Below are positions 8,194-17,261 of a DNA stretch of 64,000 nucleotides, in pieces. The stretch covers positions 310,001 through 374,000 of the forward strand of contig NZ_RQRU01000002.1 in assembly GCF_004335015.1 (NCBI RefSeq). The letters run 5' to 3'. Origin of the DNA: Psychrobacter pygoscelis. GTDB lineage: Bacteria > Pseudomonadota > Gammaproteobacteria > Pseudomonadales > Moraxellaceae. The notes beneath the pieces were generated by a model. The model saw nothing but the letters and a program-made list of their open reading frames with translations, made no database searches and was not told where the DNA came from. Position numbers and translations under genes: made by a program. Each line of letters opens with the position of its first letter. The stretch's first letter is position 1.

Positions 8194-10386
8194 TTAAAAA
8201 GACTCTGCCAAGATGACGTCACCATCCTCACGGGTGATCATCACTGTGGCCGAGCGCGGCGTACTACCACCTGCCACTGCGCCCCAAGTGTTACCTGGGT
8301 GCTGAATATTGATAAATAGCGTTTTGAAGTCAGGTGTCATCGTGATACCGGTAACTTCGCAGCCTTCAGGACCAACAAAGAAGCGCTTGATATTGTTGTC
8401 ATTGGCCTGCATACCGACGCGAGTCTGTTGACCAGCGGAGGTGGTTTTGATTTCCCCATCGCTGACCTTTCCTGGTAGAGCCGCCAGCAGCATACAGCTG
8501 GTGGTGTCCGTATAAGCACCGTCATCGGTCTCAATCCACAGCACACCGCGTGGGTCAAAGTATAGACCATCAGGGGATGACAGATCGTTGCTAGCGCTGA
8601 GGCCAGATAGATTCTCTGCCGTTAAGTCACTGGGCGCGGCAAACAGGTAAATATCCCATTCAAATGTCATGGCAGTATGGTCGCCATTGGTTTGACGCCA
8701 ACGGATAATGTGACCGTTATCATTGCCGCGTTTTTTGCCATTCACTTCGTAACTACGTGGGTTGGCACCATCTACAGGATGATCATCACGGACACCGCGA
8801 TATTTATTATTGGTCAATGTAACATAGACTTCGCCAGTAATGGGACTGACCGACACCCATTCAGGGCGGTCCATCTTAGTCGCGCCAAGGACATCGGCAG
8901 CAGCACGGGCAAAGACCAACACGTCAGCTTGCGAATTAAATGGCAGCTCGGCATTGGTACTATCAAGACCATTTTGACCTTGTAATAGCGGCTTCCACTC
9001 ACCGCTACCATCTTCATTAAAGACAGCAACATACAACGTGCCGTCATTCATATATTTGTCACCGGCTCTAAGACCGCCACCGATATCGCTATTGGACCAT
9101 AGCGCTTTGGAGACAAACTTATAGATGTACTCACCGCGTGAGTCATCCCCCATATAAAAGACCACAGGCTTGCCTTCTTCAACAGGCGCATAGGCACAAT
9201 TTTCATGAGCAAAACGACCTAAAGCCGTGCGCTTTTGCGGCATAGCATTGGGGTCAAATGGGTCGATTTCGGTAATGTAGCCAAAGGTGTTAAAAACATT
9301 ACGGTAGTCATCAAGTGCGGTCGCACCCACAGCAGTCATGTCCCAACGTGAGAACTCGTCCATGAATATCGCATCTTTAGCAGGCGGCGTATGCCATAGG
9401 TAGCCCCAACCAGCAAACCCTTCAGTCGCCCCGTAACGAGCACGGCCATAGTTTTCTGCAGTGCTTAATTTGGCGGCATCCAAGCCACGTCCAAAGACAC
9501 CTAAAAAATTCTCTTCAGTGGTGAGATACGTACCCCAAGGTGACAGACCAGCACCGCAGTTATTATTGATACCGCGCGTTTTAGTCCCTGTAGGATCATA
9601 CTTGGTCTTGACCCAATCAGAACCCGCTACAGGCCCAGTAAGCTGCGCCTCTGAGCTACTGGTAAGGCGGCGGTTAAACTTCGAGTCTTTGACCATCTCA
9701 TAACCTTTGCCATCAGCACGGCGCTTTAGCTCGACTACTGCGACACCATGACAGTTAACTTCACGGCGGACATCTGAGGCTAAGCGCTGCTGCTGAAAGA
9801 TAGGCGCGGCATCTTTATCTTCAATTACTTTGTAACCAAATGGGCTAAGCTCGCTACTATTGACATATTCATGATTCATGACCAGCAAGCCATTGTCTGA
9901 GGATTTTGCTGCATAGCCATTGCCACTTTTGCCAAAGAACCACATGCCGTCGTGGTTATCACCCATGCGATGCTCAAAAGACTCACCAGACTGCTCACGA
10001 TTGTCCTTCCAATCGTCAATGCCACTGATAAGGGGGGTGCCAAGTGGTAAGATAATTTCTGCTTTATAGCCTGCAGCGACACTCATCTCTGGAGCAGTTG
10101 AGTGCGCCACTGCTGTGAAGTTAAGCGCATTTGGCCGTGCTAAATCACCACTTGCTGGTACAGCAGGGTTGCTATCGTTAGTGATGCTACTATTGTCATC
10201 ATCGCTACAGCCTACCAGTGGTAACGCCCCAAAAAAAGCCGCTGCCGTCAGACCCGTACCGCCTTTTAGCACACTACGGCGGTTCATACGGCGATTGATG
10301 ATAGTTTGAAATTCAGTGTTATTAGTAGGGTTCGAGTCTTCGCCAATATCGTGGGCAAGACTTTGCTTAGAATTAAGAGGTGTCAT
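8194..10386 (-). CDS. phoX: PhoX-family alkaline phosphatase, Tat-exported lipoprotein
   Basis: A 730-residue protein of the PhoX (DUF839) family, calcium/iron-dependent phosphatases active on phosphomonoesters in the periplasm. The N-terminus carries a twin-arginine signal (RR at 36-37, in NRRSVLKGG), a hydrophobic stretch and a lipobox-like LVGC with Cys60, so it is probably a Tat-exported, lipid-anchored enzyme. Family-type segments are present, including NNCGAGLSPWGTYLTTEEN and GDDSRGEYIYKFVS. AAGG lies at ribosome-site distance before the ATG. A strong Pho box (10476-10514) precedes it, the clearest sign that this region belongs to the phosphate-starvation regulon. It is unrelated in fold to the PhoA-type enzymes nearby. 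Confidence 0.92.
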   Translation of the reverse strand: MTPLNSKQSLAHDIGEDSNPTNNTEFQTIINRRMNRRSVLKGGTGLTAAAFFGALPLVGCSDDDNSSITNDSNPAVPASGDLARPNALNFTAVAHSTAPEMSVAAGYKAEIILPLGTPLISGIDDWKDNREQSGESFEHRMGDNHDGMWFFGKSGNGYAAKSSDNGLLVMNHEYVNSSELSPFGYKVIEDKDAAPIFQQQRLASDVRREVNCHGVAVVELKRRADGKGYEMVKDSKFNRRLTSSSEAQLTGPVAGSDWVKTKYDPTGTKTRGINNNCGAGLSPWGTYLTTEENFLGVFGRGLDAAKLSTAENYGRARYGATEGFAGWGYLWHTPPAKDAIFMDEFSRWDMTAVGATALDDYRNVFNTFGYITEIDPFDPNAMPQKRTALGRFAHENCAYAPVEEGKPVVFYMGDDSRGEYIYKFVSKALWSNSDIGGGLRAGDKYMNDGTLYVAVFNEDGSGEWKPLLQGQNGLDSTNAELPFNSQADVLVFARAAADVLGATKMDRPEWVSVSPITGEVYVTLTNNKYRGVRDDHPVDGANPRSYEVNGKKRGNDNGHIIRWRQTNGDHTAMTFEWDIYLFAAPSDLTAENLSGLSASNDLSSPDGLYFDPRGVLWIETDDGAYTDTTSCMLLAALPGKVSDGEIKTTSAGQQTRVGMQANDNNIKRFFVGPEGCEVTGITMTPDFKTLFINIQHPGNTWGAVAGGSTPRSATVMITREDGDVILAESF

Positions 10387-10475
10387 AGTAAATTACCTTG
10401 CTGTTGGGCTGGGTGGACGTAAAGGTCGTTATTGACATAAGGACTAGAGCTACGGCGTCAGACTACTAAGCTTTG

Positions 10476-10514
10476 ATGACATAAAATTGAAATATTTATG
10501 ACAATTAGATGACA
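10476..10514 (-). promoter_or_regulatory. Pho box (PhoB operator) upstream of phoX
   Basis: On the minus strand TGTCAT occurs three times in register: plus-strand ATGACA at 10476, 10498 and 10509. A degenerate fourth unit (TTGAAA) sits at 10487. All four lie on an 11-bp period, as in PhoB boxes. The site is about 90-130 bp upstream of the phoX start. Confidence 0.8.
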
Positions 10515-10555
10515 ATAAAAAAACCACCATAATCAAACACTTGATTATGGTGGTT
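10515..10555 (-). terminator. Terminator of the fumarylacetoacetase-family gene
   Basis: A perfect 15-bp stem (10522-10536 with 10541-10555) and 4-base loop ACAC has a run of seven A on its left side, which is a U tract for minus-strand RNA. It abuts the phoX Pho box. Confidence 0.85.
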
Positions 10556-10618
10556 CTGAAAATTATGCTTTTAGCTAAGATTAACAACTACCTTAAAATA
10601 GTGGTTATTTGGCTCTCA

Positions 10619-11311
10619 TTACTCGACCCATGTCTCCCAAGTGTGACCGCCCAACGTTAGCTTGACATCGTCACCTGCATTCAATACACCAACACCGCTT
10701 GGCGTTCCCGTCATAATCACGTCACCTGCCTCTAAGCTAAAGGCATGGCTAATCTCTACCAACAACTCATAGACTGGGAATAGCATGAGTGCGGTATCCC
10801 CCTCTTGAGTCAAGCTATTGTTAATGAATAACTGATATTTCACACTACTAAAGTCGCCGAATGTTTTAGGAGTAATCCACTCACCGAGCACCGTCGCCCC
10901 ATCAAAACACTTGGCCCGCTCCCACGGATGACCTTTGTCTTTTAGCTCGTTTTGCAAGTCACGCAAGGTAAGGTCTAAGCCTAAAGTCACAGCACTGATA
11001 GCAGCTTTGGCCTCATCGAGGGTGGCGTCCTTGAGATCCGTACCAATCTGTACGCACAGCTCAGCCTCATAGTGCAGCGGATAAGACTTACCACGGCGCT
11101 TATCGACAAACATCGCGGGAATAGCCTCATCAAAGCCGACAATACTAGAAGCAGGCTTGATAAATAAAATCGGCCGTGTCGGCACTTCATTGCCCAGCTC
11201 AGCAGCGTGCGCTGCATAGTTACGGCCCACACAGACGACTTTACCAATATAAGGATTAATGAATGAATTGTCAGATGAGAGATCTGTTGAGGAAGGTTGG
11301 GTGGTGGTCAT
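10619..11311 (-). CDS. Fumarylacetoacetate hydrolase family protein
   Basis: A 230-residue enzyme of the FAH superfamily (YcgM/FAHD1-like), which cleaves or decarboxylates beta-keto acids with a divalent metal. Visible family signatures are VCVGRNYAAHAAELG at the start, FIKPASSI, the metal-ligand segment HYEAELCVQIG, GLDLTLRDLQ, ERAKCFDGATVLG and the C-terminal TGTPSGVG. The length matches the short single-domain branch. The substrate cannot be decided: oxaloacetate decarboxylase/acylpyruvate hydrolase activity is typical of this branch. It is transcribed alone, with a strong terminator at 10515-10555. Confidence 0.88.
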   Translation of the reverse strand: MTTTQPSSTDLSSDNSFINPYIGKVVCVGRNYAAHAAELGNEVPTRPILFIKPASSIVGFDEAIPAMFVDKRRGKSYPLHYEAELCVQIGTDLKDATLDEAKAAISAVTLGLDLTLRDLQNELKDKGHPWERAKCFDGATVLGEWITPKTFGDFSSVKYQLFINNSLTQEGDTALMLFPVYELLVEISHAFSLEAGDVIMTGTPSGVGVLNAGDDVKLTLGGHTWETWVE

Positions 11312-11466
11312 AGGGGTAACCTCAATTTTGTGGTTATTAATAATGAAATGAGAGTTTATTCATCATACCTCATTTCACGGTTAACCCCTATTTTTATACT
11401 GTCTAGTTCCTTAAATTAATCAACTAGATCCTTAAACTATCAAATCCTTAAATTCTCAAGGTTAAG

Positions 11467-12192
11467 TTAAGAGATTGTGCGCGTGACCACATCAGGCGGC
11501 TCATAAGTCATATAACGGTTGAGCTTCTTCTCAAGCAGCTTAAAGGTGAATAACACCACCCAAGATAATAATAAGTAGATAATACCCGCAGCGAAGAACA
11601 GCTCCATAAGGGTATAAGTACGCGCACTAATGGTCCGTGCCACACCGGTGATATCCATCAAGGCAATGGTCGAGGCCAGCGCACTACCTTTGAGCATAAA
11701 GATAACTTCGTTGCTATAGGCAGGTAAGACGATGCCAAAGGCACGCGGTAGCGTGATCCGAGTTAAGCGCTGCCATTTTGACATACCGATAGCGTCAGCC
11801 GCCTCTAGCTCACCAACTGGAATGGCTTGGATAGCACCGCGGATAATCTCAGCAGTATAAGCGCTGGTGTTCATAGTAAAAGCAATAATCGCGCACCAAT
11901 AGGCTTGGCTTAGCACGGGCTGCCATAGCCAAGACTCACGAATTGATTGAAACTGCCCCAGTCCGTAGTAAATCAAAAATATCTGAACCAATAGCGGTGT
12001 CCCGCGAAAAAAGAAGATATAAGCAAAGGGCAATGCTTGTACCAGCCAGCTTTTAGATAGACGCAATAAAGCCAATACAAGACCAAAGAACAACCCTATG
12101 ATGCCAGAGATCAGCACTAATTGAATCGTGATAACAGAGCCGCCCAGTAAGTCTGGGATGCTATCGAAGATGACTTGCCAATTCCAGTCCAT
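11467..12192 (-). CDS. Polar amino-acid ABC transporter permease (HisM/ArtM type)
   Basis: A 241-residue inner-membrane permease with about five transmembrane helices and the EAA loop (ELEAADAIGMSKWQRLTRITLP) that contacts the ATPase. FFRGTPLLVQIFLIYYG is typical of the HisM/ArtM branch. The start has a strong GGGGG ribosome site. It lies 8 bases after the stop of the partner permease, so the two are co-transcribed. The Arg/His/Lys or similar polar amino acid is likely, but the substrate is not determined by sequence. Confidence 0.9.
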   Translation of the reverse strand: MDWNWQVIFDSIPDLLGGSVITIQLVLISGIIGLFFGLVLALLRLSKSWLVQALPFAYIFFFRGTPLLVQIFLIYYGLGQFQSIRESWLWQPVLSQAYWCAIIAFTMNTSAYTAEIIRGAIQAIPVGELEAADAIGMSKWQRLTRITLPRAFGIVLPAYSNEVIFMLKGSALASTIALMDITGVARTISARTYTLMELFFAAGIIYLLLSWVVLFTFKLLEKKLNRYMTYEPPDVVTRTIS

Positions 12193-12200
12193 GCGTCCCC

Positions 12201-12920
12201 CTACCCTGATGTCGTTTGACGGTTAAGTTTTTTGGAATAGCGAGCGGCTGGATTGGCTCGCCACTCAAGCCACATCATAAAGCCTGTGATCAGCACCGTA
12301 AGCCCTAAGTATATGATGGCCGCTGCCATATAAAAGGTAAACGGCTGCTGGGTAGACTGCGCTGCCCGTGAGGACTGATACATAATATCTTTAAGACCCA
12401 CCACAGAGACCAACGCGGTATCTTTTAGTAGCACCAAAAATAAATTACCAAGACCGGGTAGAGCAATCTGCCAAACTTGCGGTAGGATGATTCGATAGAA
12501 AGTCTGAAAGGGACGCATACCAATAGCTTCGGCAGCTTCTCTTTGCCCAGCAGGGATCTCTTGGATCGACATTCGAAATATTTCGGTCGCATAGGCACCA
12601 AAAGCGATAGACAGGGCCATCACCCCACCCCAAAATGCACTAATCTCGACGTAATCATTATAGCCAAAGTACGCCAAAATGCTCATGAGCAATATGGAGC
12701 CGCCATAATAGATAAATAAGACCAGTAGCAGCTCAGGAATGCCGCGCATGGTGGCGGTATAGATGGTCGCAATCTTACGCAGAATCCAGATTTTGGACAG
12801 TTTGGCAGTCGCCCCAAGTAGACCTAGCACCATACCAAAGGCGAGACTGGTCAAAGCAAGCTTGATGGTCACGACAGCGCCGCTTAGTAGTAAGGCACCA
12901 AAGCCTTGTAAATCAAACAC
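12201..12920 (-). CDS. Polar amino-acid ABC transporter permease (HisQ/ArtQ type)
   Basis: A 239-residue permease, partner of the next gene. It has the same fold, with the coupling loop GQREAAEAIGMRPFQTFYRIILP and the segment TMRGIPELLLVLFIYYG. It starts with GTG and has only a weak ribosome site. An upstream minus-strand hairpin (GGCACAGG with CCTGttGTGCC, plus-strand 12969-12995) lies in its leader. The two permeases are separated from the binding proteins by about 760 bp. Confidence 0.9.
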   Translation of the reverse strand: MFDLQGFGALLLSGAVVTIKLALTSLAFGMVLGLLGATAKLSKIWILRKIATIYTATMRGIPELLLVLFIYYGGSILLMSILAYFGYNDYVEISAFWGGVMALSIAFGAYATEIFRMSIQEIPAGQREAAEAIGMRPFQTFYRIILPQVWQIALPGLGNLFLVLLKDTALVSVVGLKDIMYQSSRAAQSTQQPFTFYMAAAIIYLGLTVLITGFMMWLEWRANPAARYSKKLNRQTTSG

Positions 12921-13165
12921 GGTTATCTACTCAATGTTAATTAAGGCTATCTTAGCTATCATGGTTATGGCACAACAGGCTCAAGCTCCTGTGCCTCTAT
13001 TGGTCGTTAATCAAAACTATAGTCGTTGATTAAAACTGTCGCTAGTTAGCCACTACTGCTATAAAAGTGCCGCTAGCAATCACTTGCTATTATATCGACT
13101 TTTATGACCTTGCAGCGACTGGCTGCTACTCACGATTTAATCATGGGTTCATCATAGTGAGACTA

Positions 13166-13309
13166 CTAACCAAATTCTTGACTGATATCTCTAAGATAAC
13201 TGGCTGAATCGAAATGACCCGTGATTTTAGCATAGATGACAATCGAGGGGTTAATAGCAATCTTATTTTGCTTGCTCCAATCTAGATACTGAATTTGTGC
13301 AGCAATAGT
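13166..13309 (-). pseudogene. Possible remnant of a PIN-domain toxin-like gene
   Basis: Minus-strand open frame of 47 codons. The peptide contains WSKQNKIAINPSIVIYAKIT, which looks like the middle of a VapC/PIN-domain protein (Ser/Gln-rich helix then AINPxIxYAEI). The frame runs from a TAA (plus-strand 13310-13312) to a stop at 13166. An ATG lies just upstream of that TAA in the same frame. No DxN-type N-terminus and no antitoxin are visible, so if real it is decayed. Protein-like composition is seen; family is a guess. Confidence 0.22.
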
Positions 13310-13574
13310 TTATTGAGCATTCATCTATAAGTAGTCATCGTTAACAAGCGGCTCAGCCCTGTTGCACGCTTTAAAGGACATCAAAAGTCTGGCTATAGCC
13401 CTGAAAAGGGATAAGCTTGACACTAATATCCTTTTATAAGTCCCATGATGATAAAGGCGATACTGGCCTGAAGTAGCATCCTGCGAGATATCCCATGTCA
13501 GGTGAGCTTTGCTTTGCTCATACTCGCTGCGTTGATTTTAATTAGAGAATACTCAATGCCATCTAAAAGCCATT

Positions 13575-13614
13575 AAAAAACCCAAGTAAAAGCAGGAAAA
13601 CCTTTACTTGGGTT
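13575..13614 (-). terminator. Terminator of the downstream binding-protein gene
   Basis: A perfect 12-bp stem AACCCAAGTAAA (13579-13590) with TTTACTTGGGTT (13603-13614), 12-base loop, and an A run on the left giving minus-strand U's. Confidence 0.85.
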
Positions 13615-13681
13615 AGACACACTCATAGACCCGTTATAATTCGGGGTGTAGTAGCCATTGAGCGCTTGGGCTAAAGAGCCA

Positions 13682-14635
13682 TTAGTTTGCCGCTTCTACT
13701 TGCTCTTCAGCAGCGACAAGCTCATTGCCATCGATATCAGCATCCTCGCCTTCTACAACCACCACTTGATCTACTGCGTCAGTAGCAGCGCTAGTGTTGG
13801 CAGCCGATTGCGCAGCAGCAGTGCTACTGGTACCGAAGTAGCTGTCAGTGATTTCATCATATTTACCACTGGCTTTTAGCTCACTAAGCGCAGCATTAAA
13901 TTTAGCGACTAAAGGGTCACCTTTTCTAAAGGCAATACCCATAGCATCGCCATTTGCTGAGCTAATCTCAGCGCCTTTGACTTCGTAGCCTTGTCCGGCT
14001 TCGGTCTTCAGCCAGTCAATGCCTGTCACTTTATCTGACATCATGGCCCGCACACGACCAGAAGTTAAGTCAAGGTAAGCATTGTCTTGGGTGTCATAAA
14101 GCTTGATATCCGCTTCAGGATGACTGTCTTGTAGATACTGTGATGAAACCGTTGAACGCTGCGAAGCCACTGGCATACCTTTTAGGCCATCAATGCTAAT
14201 GTCATCACCTTTTTTACCGATCAAGATAATACCACTGTGGAAGTAAGGGTCAGAGAATTCGACCACTTCTTGACGCTCAGGGGTGATCGACATACCGGCG
14301 ATAATAGCATCGAACTTCTTAGCATTTAGCCCCGGAATCAGACCATCCCAATCTTGTGAGATAATCTCACAATTGGCCTTCATCTGCTCACAAAGGGCAT
14401 TGGCTAGGTCGATCTCATAGCCGACTAGCTTACCATTAGCATCGGTATAGCTAAATGGTCTGTAGCTCGATTCAGTCGCGATTTTGATATCAAGAGCGGC
14501 TGTGTCATTGGCTGCGCCCTCTACCGCGGTTGACTCTTCATTTGCTGCTTGCTTATTACAGCCACCTAGCATTAAGACAGAGGCACCAAGCGAGGCAAGC
14601 ATAACTGATTTCATTGACATAGATAATGTGGTCAT
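13682..14635 (-). CDS. Amino-acid ABC substrate-binding lipoprotein with C-terminal tail
   Basis: A 317-residue periplasmic binding protein of the family 3 (polar amino acid) class, anchored through a lipobox (LGGC). Typical motifs are YRPFSYTDANGKLVGYEIDLA, IIAGMSITPERQE and a lobe-2 stretch including LKASGKYDEI. After the usual end there is an extra ~45-residue Ala/Ser/Asp/Glu-rich tail, absent from the sister protein. AAGGAAA lies 7 bases before the ATG. It lies between its paralogue and a strong terminator; the two probably give the importer different substrate ranges. Confidence 0.9.
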   Translation of the reverse strand: MTTLSMSMKSVMLASLGASVLMLGGCNKQAANEESTAVEGAANDTAALDIKIATESSYRPFSYTDANGKLVGYEIDLANALCEQMKANCEIISQDWDGLIPGLNAKKFDAIIAGMSITPERQEVVEFSDPYFHSGIILIGKKGDDISIDGLKGMPVASQRSTVSSQYLQDSHPEADIKLYDTQDNAYLDLTSGRVRAMMSDKVTGIDWLKTEAGQGYEVKGAEISSANGDAMGIAFRKGDPLVAKFNAALSELKASGKYDEITDSYFGTSSTAAAQSAANTSAATDAVDQVVVVEGEDADIDGNELVAAEEQVEAAN

Positions 14636-14803
14636 TATTAATTTCCTTAATATATTTAACCGTAATGCTAATTTAATAAAGGTTGGTTCAATAACAAGCG
14701 GCTGATAGCAAACGACTCAACTATAAATGTCTTAAAATAGGAGCAATTCTATTTTATTATCGCCTTTTTGCAGTCGCCTCTTGCAGCTTTCTTCTAATTA
14801 CAG

Positions 14804-15601
14804 CTATTGACCAAAGTTTGCTTGCTCAAGCTCAGCCAACTTACCATTGTCACGGATCTGTGTTAGTGCTTGGTTAAACTCGTCTTTTAGTGGATCACCT
14901 TTGCGTACAGCAATAGCGATCTTATCATCGTTATCAATCTCATCACCCACGATAGCGAAGCCTTCACGGTTATCTTTCAGCCATTCGACGGCGGATACTT
15001 TTTCGGCTAGTACCGCATCGCTACGATCGGACTTTAGATCAAGGTAGGCATTATCATAACTATCATATAGCTGGACAATCGTGCCATTTTTGCCTTCATA
15101 GTTGTCTTGTAGATAAGCGCCAGGGGTCGTCGAGCGTTGACCACCAAGCTTTACATCTGCGACATTATTAGGATCAAATTTACTATCAGTAGGCGCTAGC
15201 CACACCATCGTGTTGGTGAAGTATGGCTCGGTAAAGTCTACTTTTTCTTGACGTTCTGGGGTGATAGACATACCAGCGACGACAGCGTCATATTTCTTCG
15301 CAAGTAGCCCAGGAATGATACCGTCCCAATCTTGAGCGACAATATCACACTTAGCCTGCATCTGATCACAAAGCGCCTGAGCCACTTCTACGTCAAAGCC
15401 GCCAAGACTGCCATCAGAGTTGGTATAGTTAAAAGGAGGGTACGCGCCCTCAGTAGCAATGCGAATGACTTTTGCGCTAGCATCAGTCGTTGCAGCATCA
15501 GCGTCGGTATCAGGAGCGTCCGTCGTAGAGGAGTTACAAGCGCTAAGAGCAAGCGCCGCCGATAGTGATAAAGTAGACCAAAGCAGTCGTGAAGTTAGCA
15601 T
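14804..15601 (-). CDS. Amino-acid ABC substrate-binding lipoprotein
   Basis: A 265-residue paralogue of the preceding binding protein. The lipobox is LSAC, followed by a short acidic Thr/Ala/Asp linker. The body has AYPPFNYTNSDGSLGGFDVEVAQ, VVAGMSITPERQE and a C-terminal end close to LAELEQANFG, the usual family length. Same strand and order as the second binding protein, 168 bp apart. The ligand, probably a basic or amide amino acid, is inferred from ArtJ/HisJ-like motifs. Confidence 0.9.
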   Translation of the reverse strand: MLTSRLLWSTLSLSAALALSACNSSTTDAPDTDADAATTDASAKVIRIATEGAYPPFNYTNSDGSLGGFDVEVAQALCDQMQAKCDIVAQDWDGIIPGLLAKKYDAVVAGMSITPERQEKVDFTEPYFTNTMVWLAPTDSKFDPNNVADVKLGGQRSTTPGAYLQDNYEGKNGTIVQLYDSYDNAYLDLKSDRSDAVLAEKVSAVEWLKDNREGFAIVGDEIDNDDKIAIAVRKGDPLKDEFNQALTQIRDNGKLAELEQANFGQ

Positions 15602-16043
15602 ATTTCGTTCCTTAAATGCGGCTAGCTACGTCGACCCTCAGTTATTTATAGCGAACATGAGGATAACGATTACTAACGAAGCGTTGCAATATGTAATCAA
15701 AGTGATAATACCTGAGCTGATTATCAAAAACAAACGCTTTAAGTGTTAGCTGTCATTCTATTGTCATGAGAATTTTGTAGAGGCAAGCGGTGATAAGATA
15801 AGCCTGATAAGGGGACAGAGACGTTGATTACTGCCGCTCATTCACTTGGTTGTGGCTAACACTCTGCAGGCTTATAGCAAAAAAGACAGCATAACGATGC
15901 TGTCTCTTAACTTATCTAAACTTCAATAAAGCGGTCTAAGCTGGGGGGCTGGCTGCAATAATGCCCTCAGCCTTGCTCATTATGGCCGCTCAAAAATATA
16001 TAGGCTATACTAGATACCAATTAACCCTAATCTCGCAAATTAA
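15602..16043. other. Spacer between ATPase and binding protein genes
   Basis: No gene is seen apart from the terminator. It presumably contains the promoter of the binding-protein genes. Confidence 0.5.
15884..15905 (-). terminator. Terminator after the ABC ATPase gene
   Basis: AGACAGCAT (15884-15892) pairs with ATGCTGTCT (15897-15905) around a 4-base loop AACG, with AAAA to the left supplying minus-strand U's. It lies 140 bp past the ATPase stop. Confidence 0.7.
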
Positions 16044-16844
16044 CTAGCGGTGTGACGACATAAAGTCACGTACGCGCTCAGACTTTGGATTATCAAATAC
16101 TTGCTCTGGGCTACCTATCTCTTCGATACGGCCTTGATGCAGGAACACCACTTGACTTGAGACTTCACGGGCAAAGCGCATCTCGTGGGTGACGATAAGC
16201 ATGGTACGTCCCTCTTCTGCTAACTCGTGCATGACCGCCAGCACTTCATTGACCAGCTCTGGATCAAGCGCCGAGGTTGGCTCATCAAACAATAGTACTC
16301 GCGGCCGCATAGCCAGCGCCCGCGCAATAGCAACGCGCTGGCGCTGACCACCTGATAAGTTAGCCGGATAGGCATCTTTTTTATCTAACAAGCCCACTTT
16401 ATCCAGCAGCTGCTCGGCTTCACTAATGGCCTGATCTTTTTTGATTTTCAGAACTTGGGTCGGTCCCTCAGTGATGTTTTGAATGATAGTGCGGTGTGGC
16501 CATAAGTTGAAATTCTGAAAGACAAACCCTACCCGCGCCCGTAGCTGCTCAAGCTGGCGGTTACTGACCGCTTGTAGCTCGCCTGACTTGCCAGGCTTTA
16601 ACAGTAGCTTTTCATCACCCACCATGATGGTACCTTGATTAGGTTTTTCTAATAAGTTGACACAGCGCAGCAGTGTGGACTTGCCAGATCCTGATGAGCC
16701 TAAGATAGAGATGACGTCGCCATCATAAGCGGTCAGTGACACCCCTTTTAAAACTTCAAGCGATCCATAGCTTTTGTGAATATTTTCAAGCGTTAAGGCA
16801 ACCGGACGATTAGCAGAATCGGACATGGTGAAGGTAGTTTCCAT
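16044..16844 (-). CDS. Polar amino-acid ABC transporter ATP-binding protein
   Basis: A 266-residue ATPase of the HisP/ArtP/GlnQ family that powers the importer encoded downstream. Walker [10 protein letters not shown], the family Q-loop [10 protein letters not shown], signature [10 protein letters not shown], Walker [14 protein letters not shown] and the His switch IVTHEM are all intact. Two starts are possible (residue 1 or the Met at residue 7, MSDSANRP); neither has a strong ribosome site. A terminator follows, so it is probably expressed independently of the permease pair. Confidence 0.92.
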   Translation of the reverse strand: METTFTMSDSANRPVALTLENIHKSYGSLEVLKGVSLTAYDGDVISILGSSGSGKSTLLRCVNLLEKPNQGTIMVGDEKLLLKPGKSGELQAVSNRQLEQLRARVGFVFQNFNLWPHRTIIQNITEGPTQVLKIKKDQAISEAEQLLDKVGLLDKKDAYPANLSGGQRQRVAIARALAMRPRVLLFDEPTSALDPELVNEVLAVMHELAEEGRTMLIVTHEMRFAREVSSQVVFLHQGRIEEIGSPEQVFDNPKSERVRDFMSSHR

Positions 16845-17135
16845 TATAAAAGGTGATTTAGTCTTGCCCAGCTCAGATGGCCATTGGCTAGCTAGATATC
16901 TATTAGAGAGTTAACATGCCGTAATTACGGGATTTATCAATAGTCGTTATGATGATCAAGATACAAGCTGCGACTATTATATACGTATTAAAGTGCCATA
17001 TTGTCTCTTAAATAGACGTAAAAAGGCAAATTTTCTCTAGAGCAAAGCCACTTTAAACTACGGGCTATGCTATAGCAGCGCCTATATGAAGACTTAAGTA
17101 GTGAAGGCTATAAATTGACTTTAGCAAAAATGCAA
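16845..17135. other. Intergenic region with no recognised feature
   Basis: AT-rich sequence upstream of the ATPase gene and downstream of a small lipoprotein gene. I see no gene, but it must hold the ATPase promoter. Confidence 0.4.
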
Positions 17136-17162
17136 AAAACCGAGCTCAGAGGTCTCGGTTTT
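17136..17162 (-). terminator. Terminator of the acidic lipoprotein gene
   Basis: AAAACCGAG (17136-17144) pairs with CTCGGTTTT (17154-17162) around a 9-base loop, with A residues on the left giving a U tract on the minus strand. Confidence 0.75.
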
Positions 17163-17261
17163 AATGACAGCTATTAGGGCCTATTGCAACTGATCAGTTC
17201 TTAAGCTAACGACATTAAGCCACTGGCTTTGACCAATAGTCTCTACTAACTCTAGTCTCTA

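Larger units (their letters stand above)
12921..13681. other. Long spacer inside the ABC transporter cluster
   Basis: No intact gene is seen. It holds a hairpin near the permease start (12969-12995), a possible gene remnant at 13166-13309 and the terminator at 13575-13614. Its size separates permeases and binding proteins into different transcription units. Confidence 0.6.
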
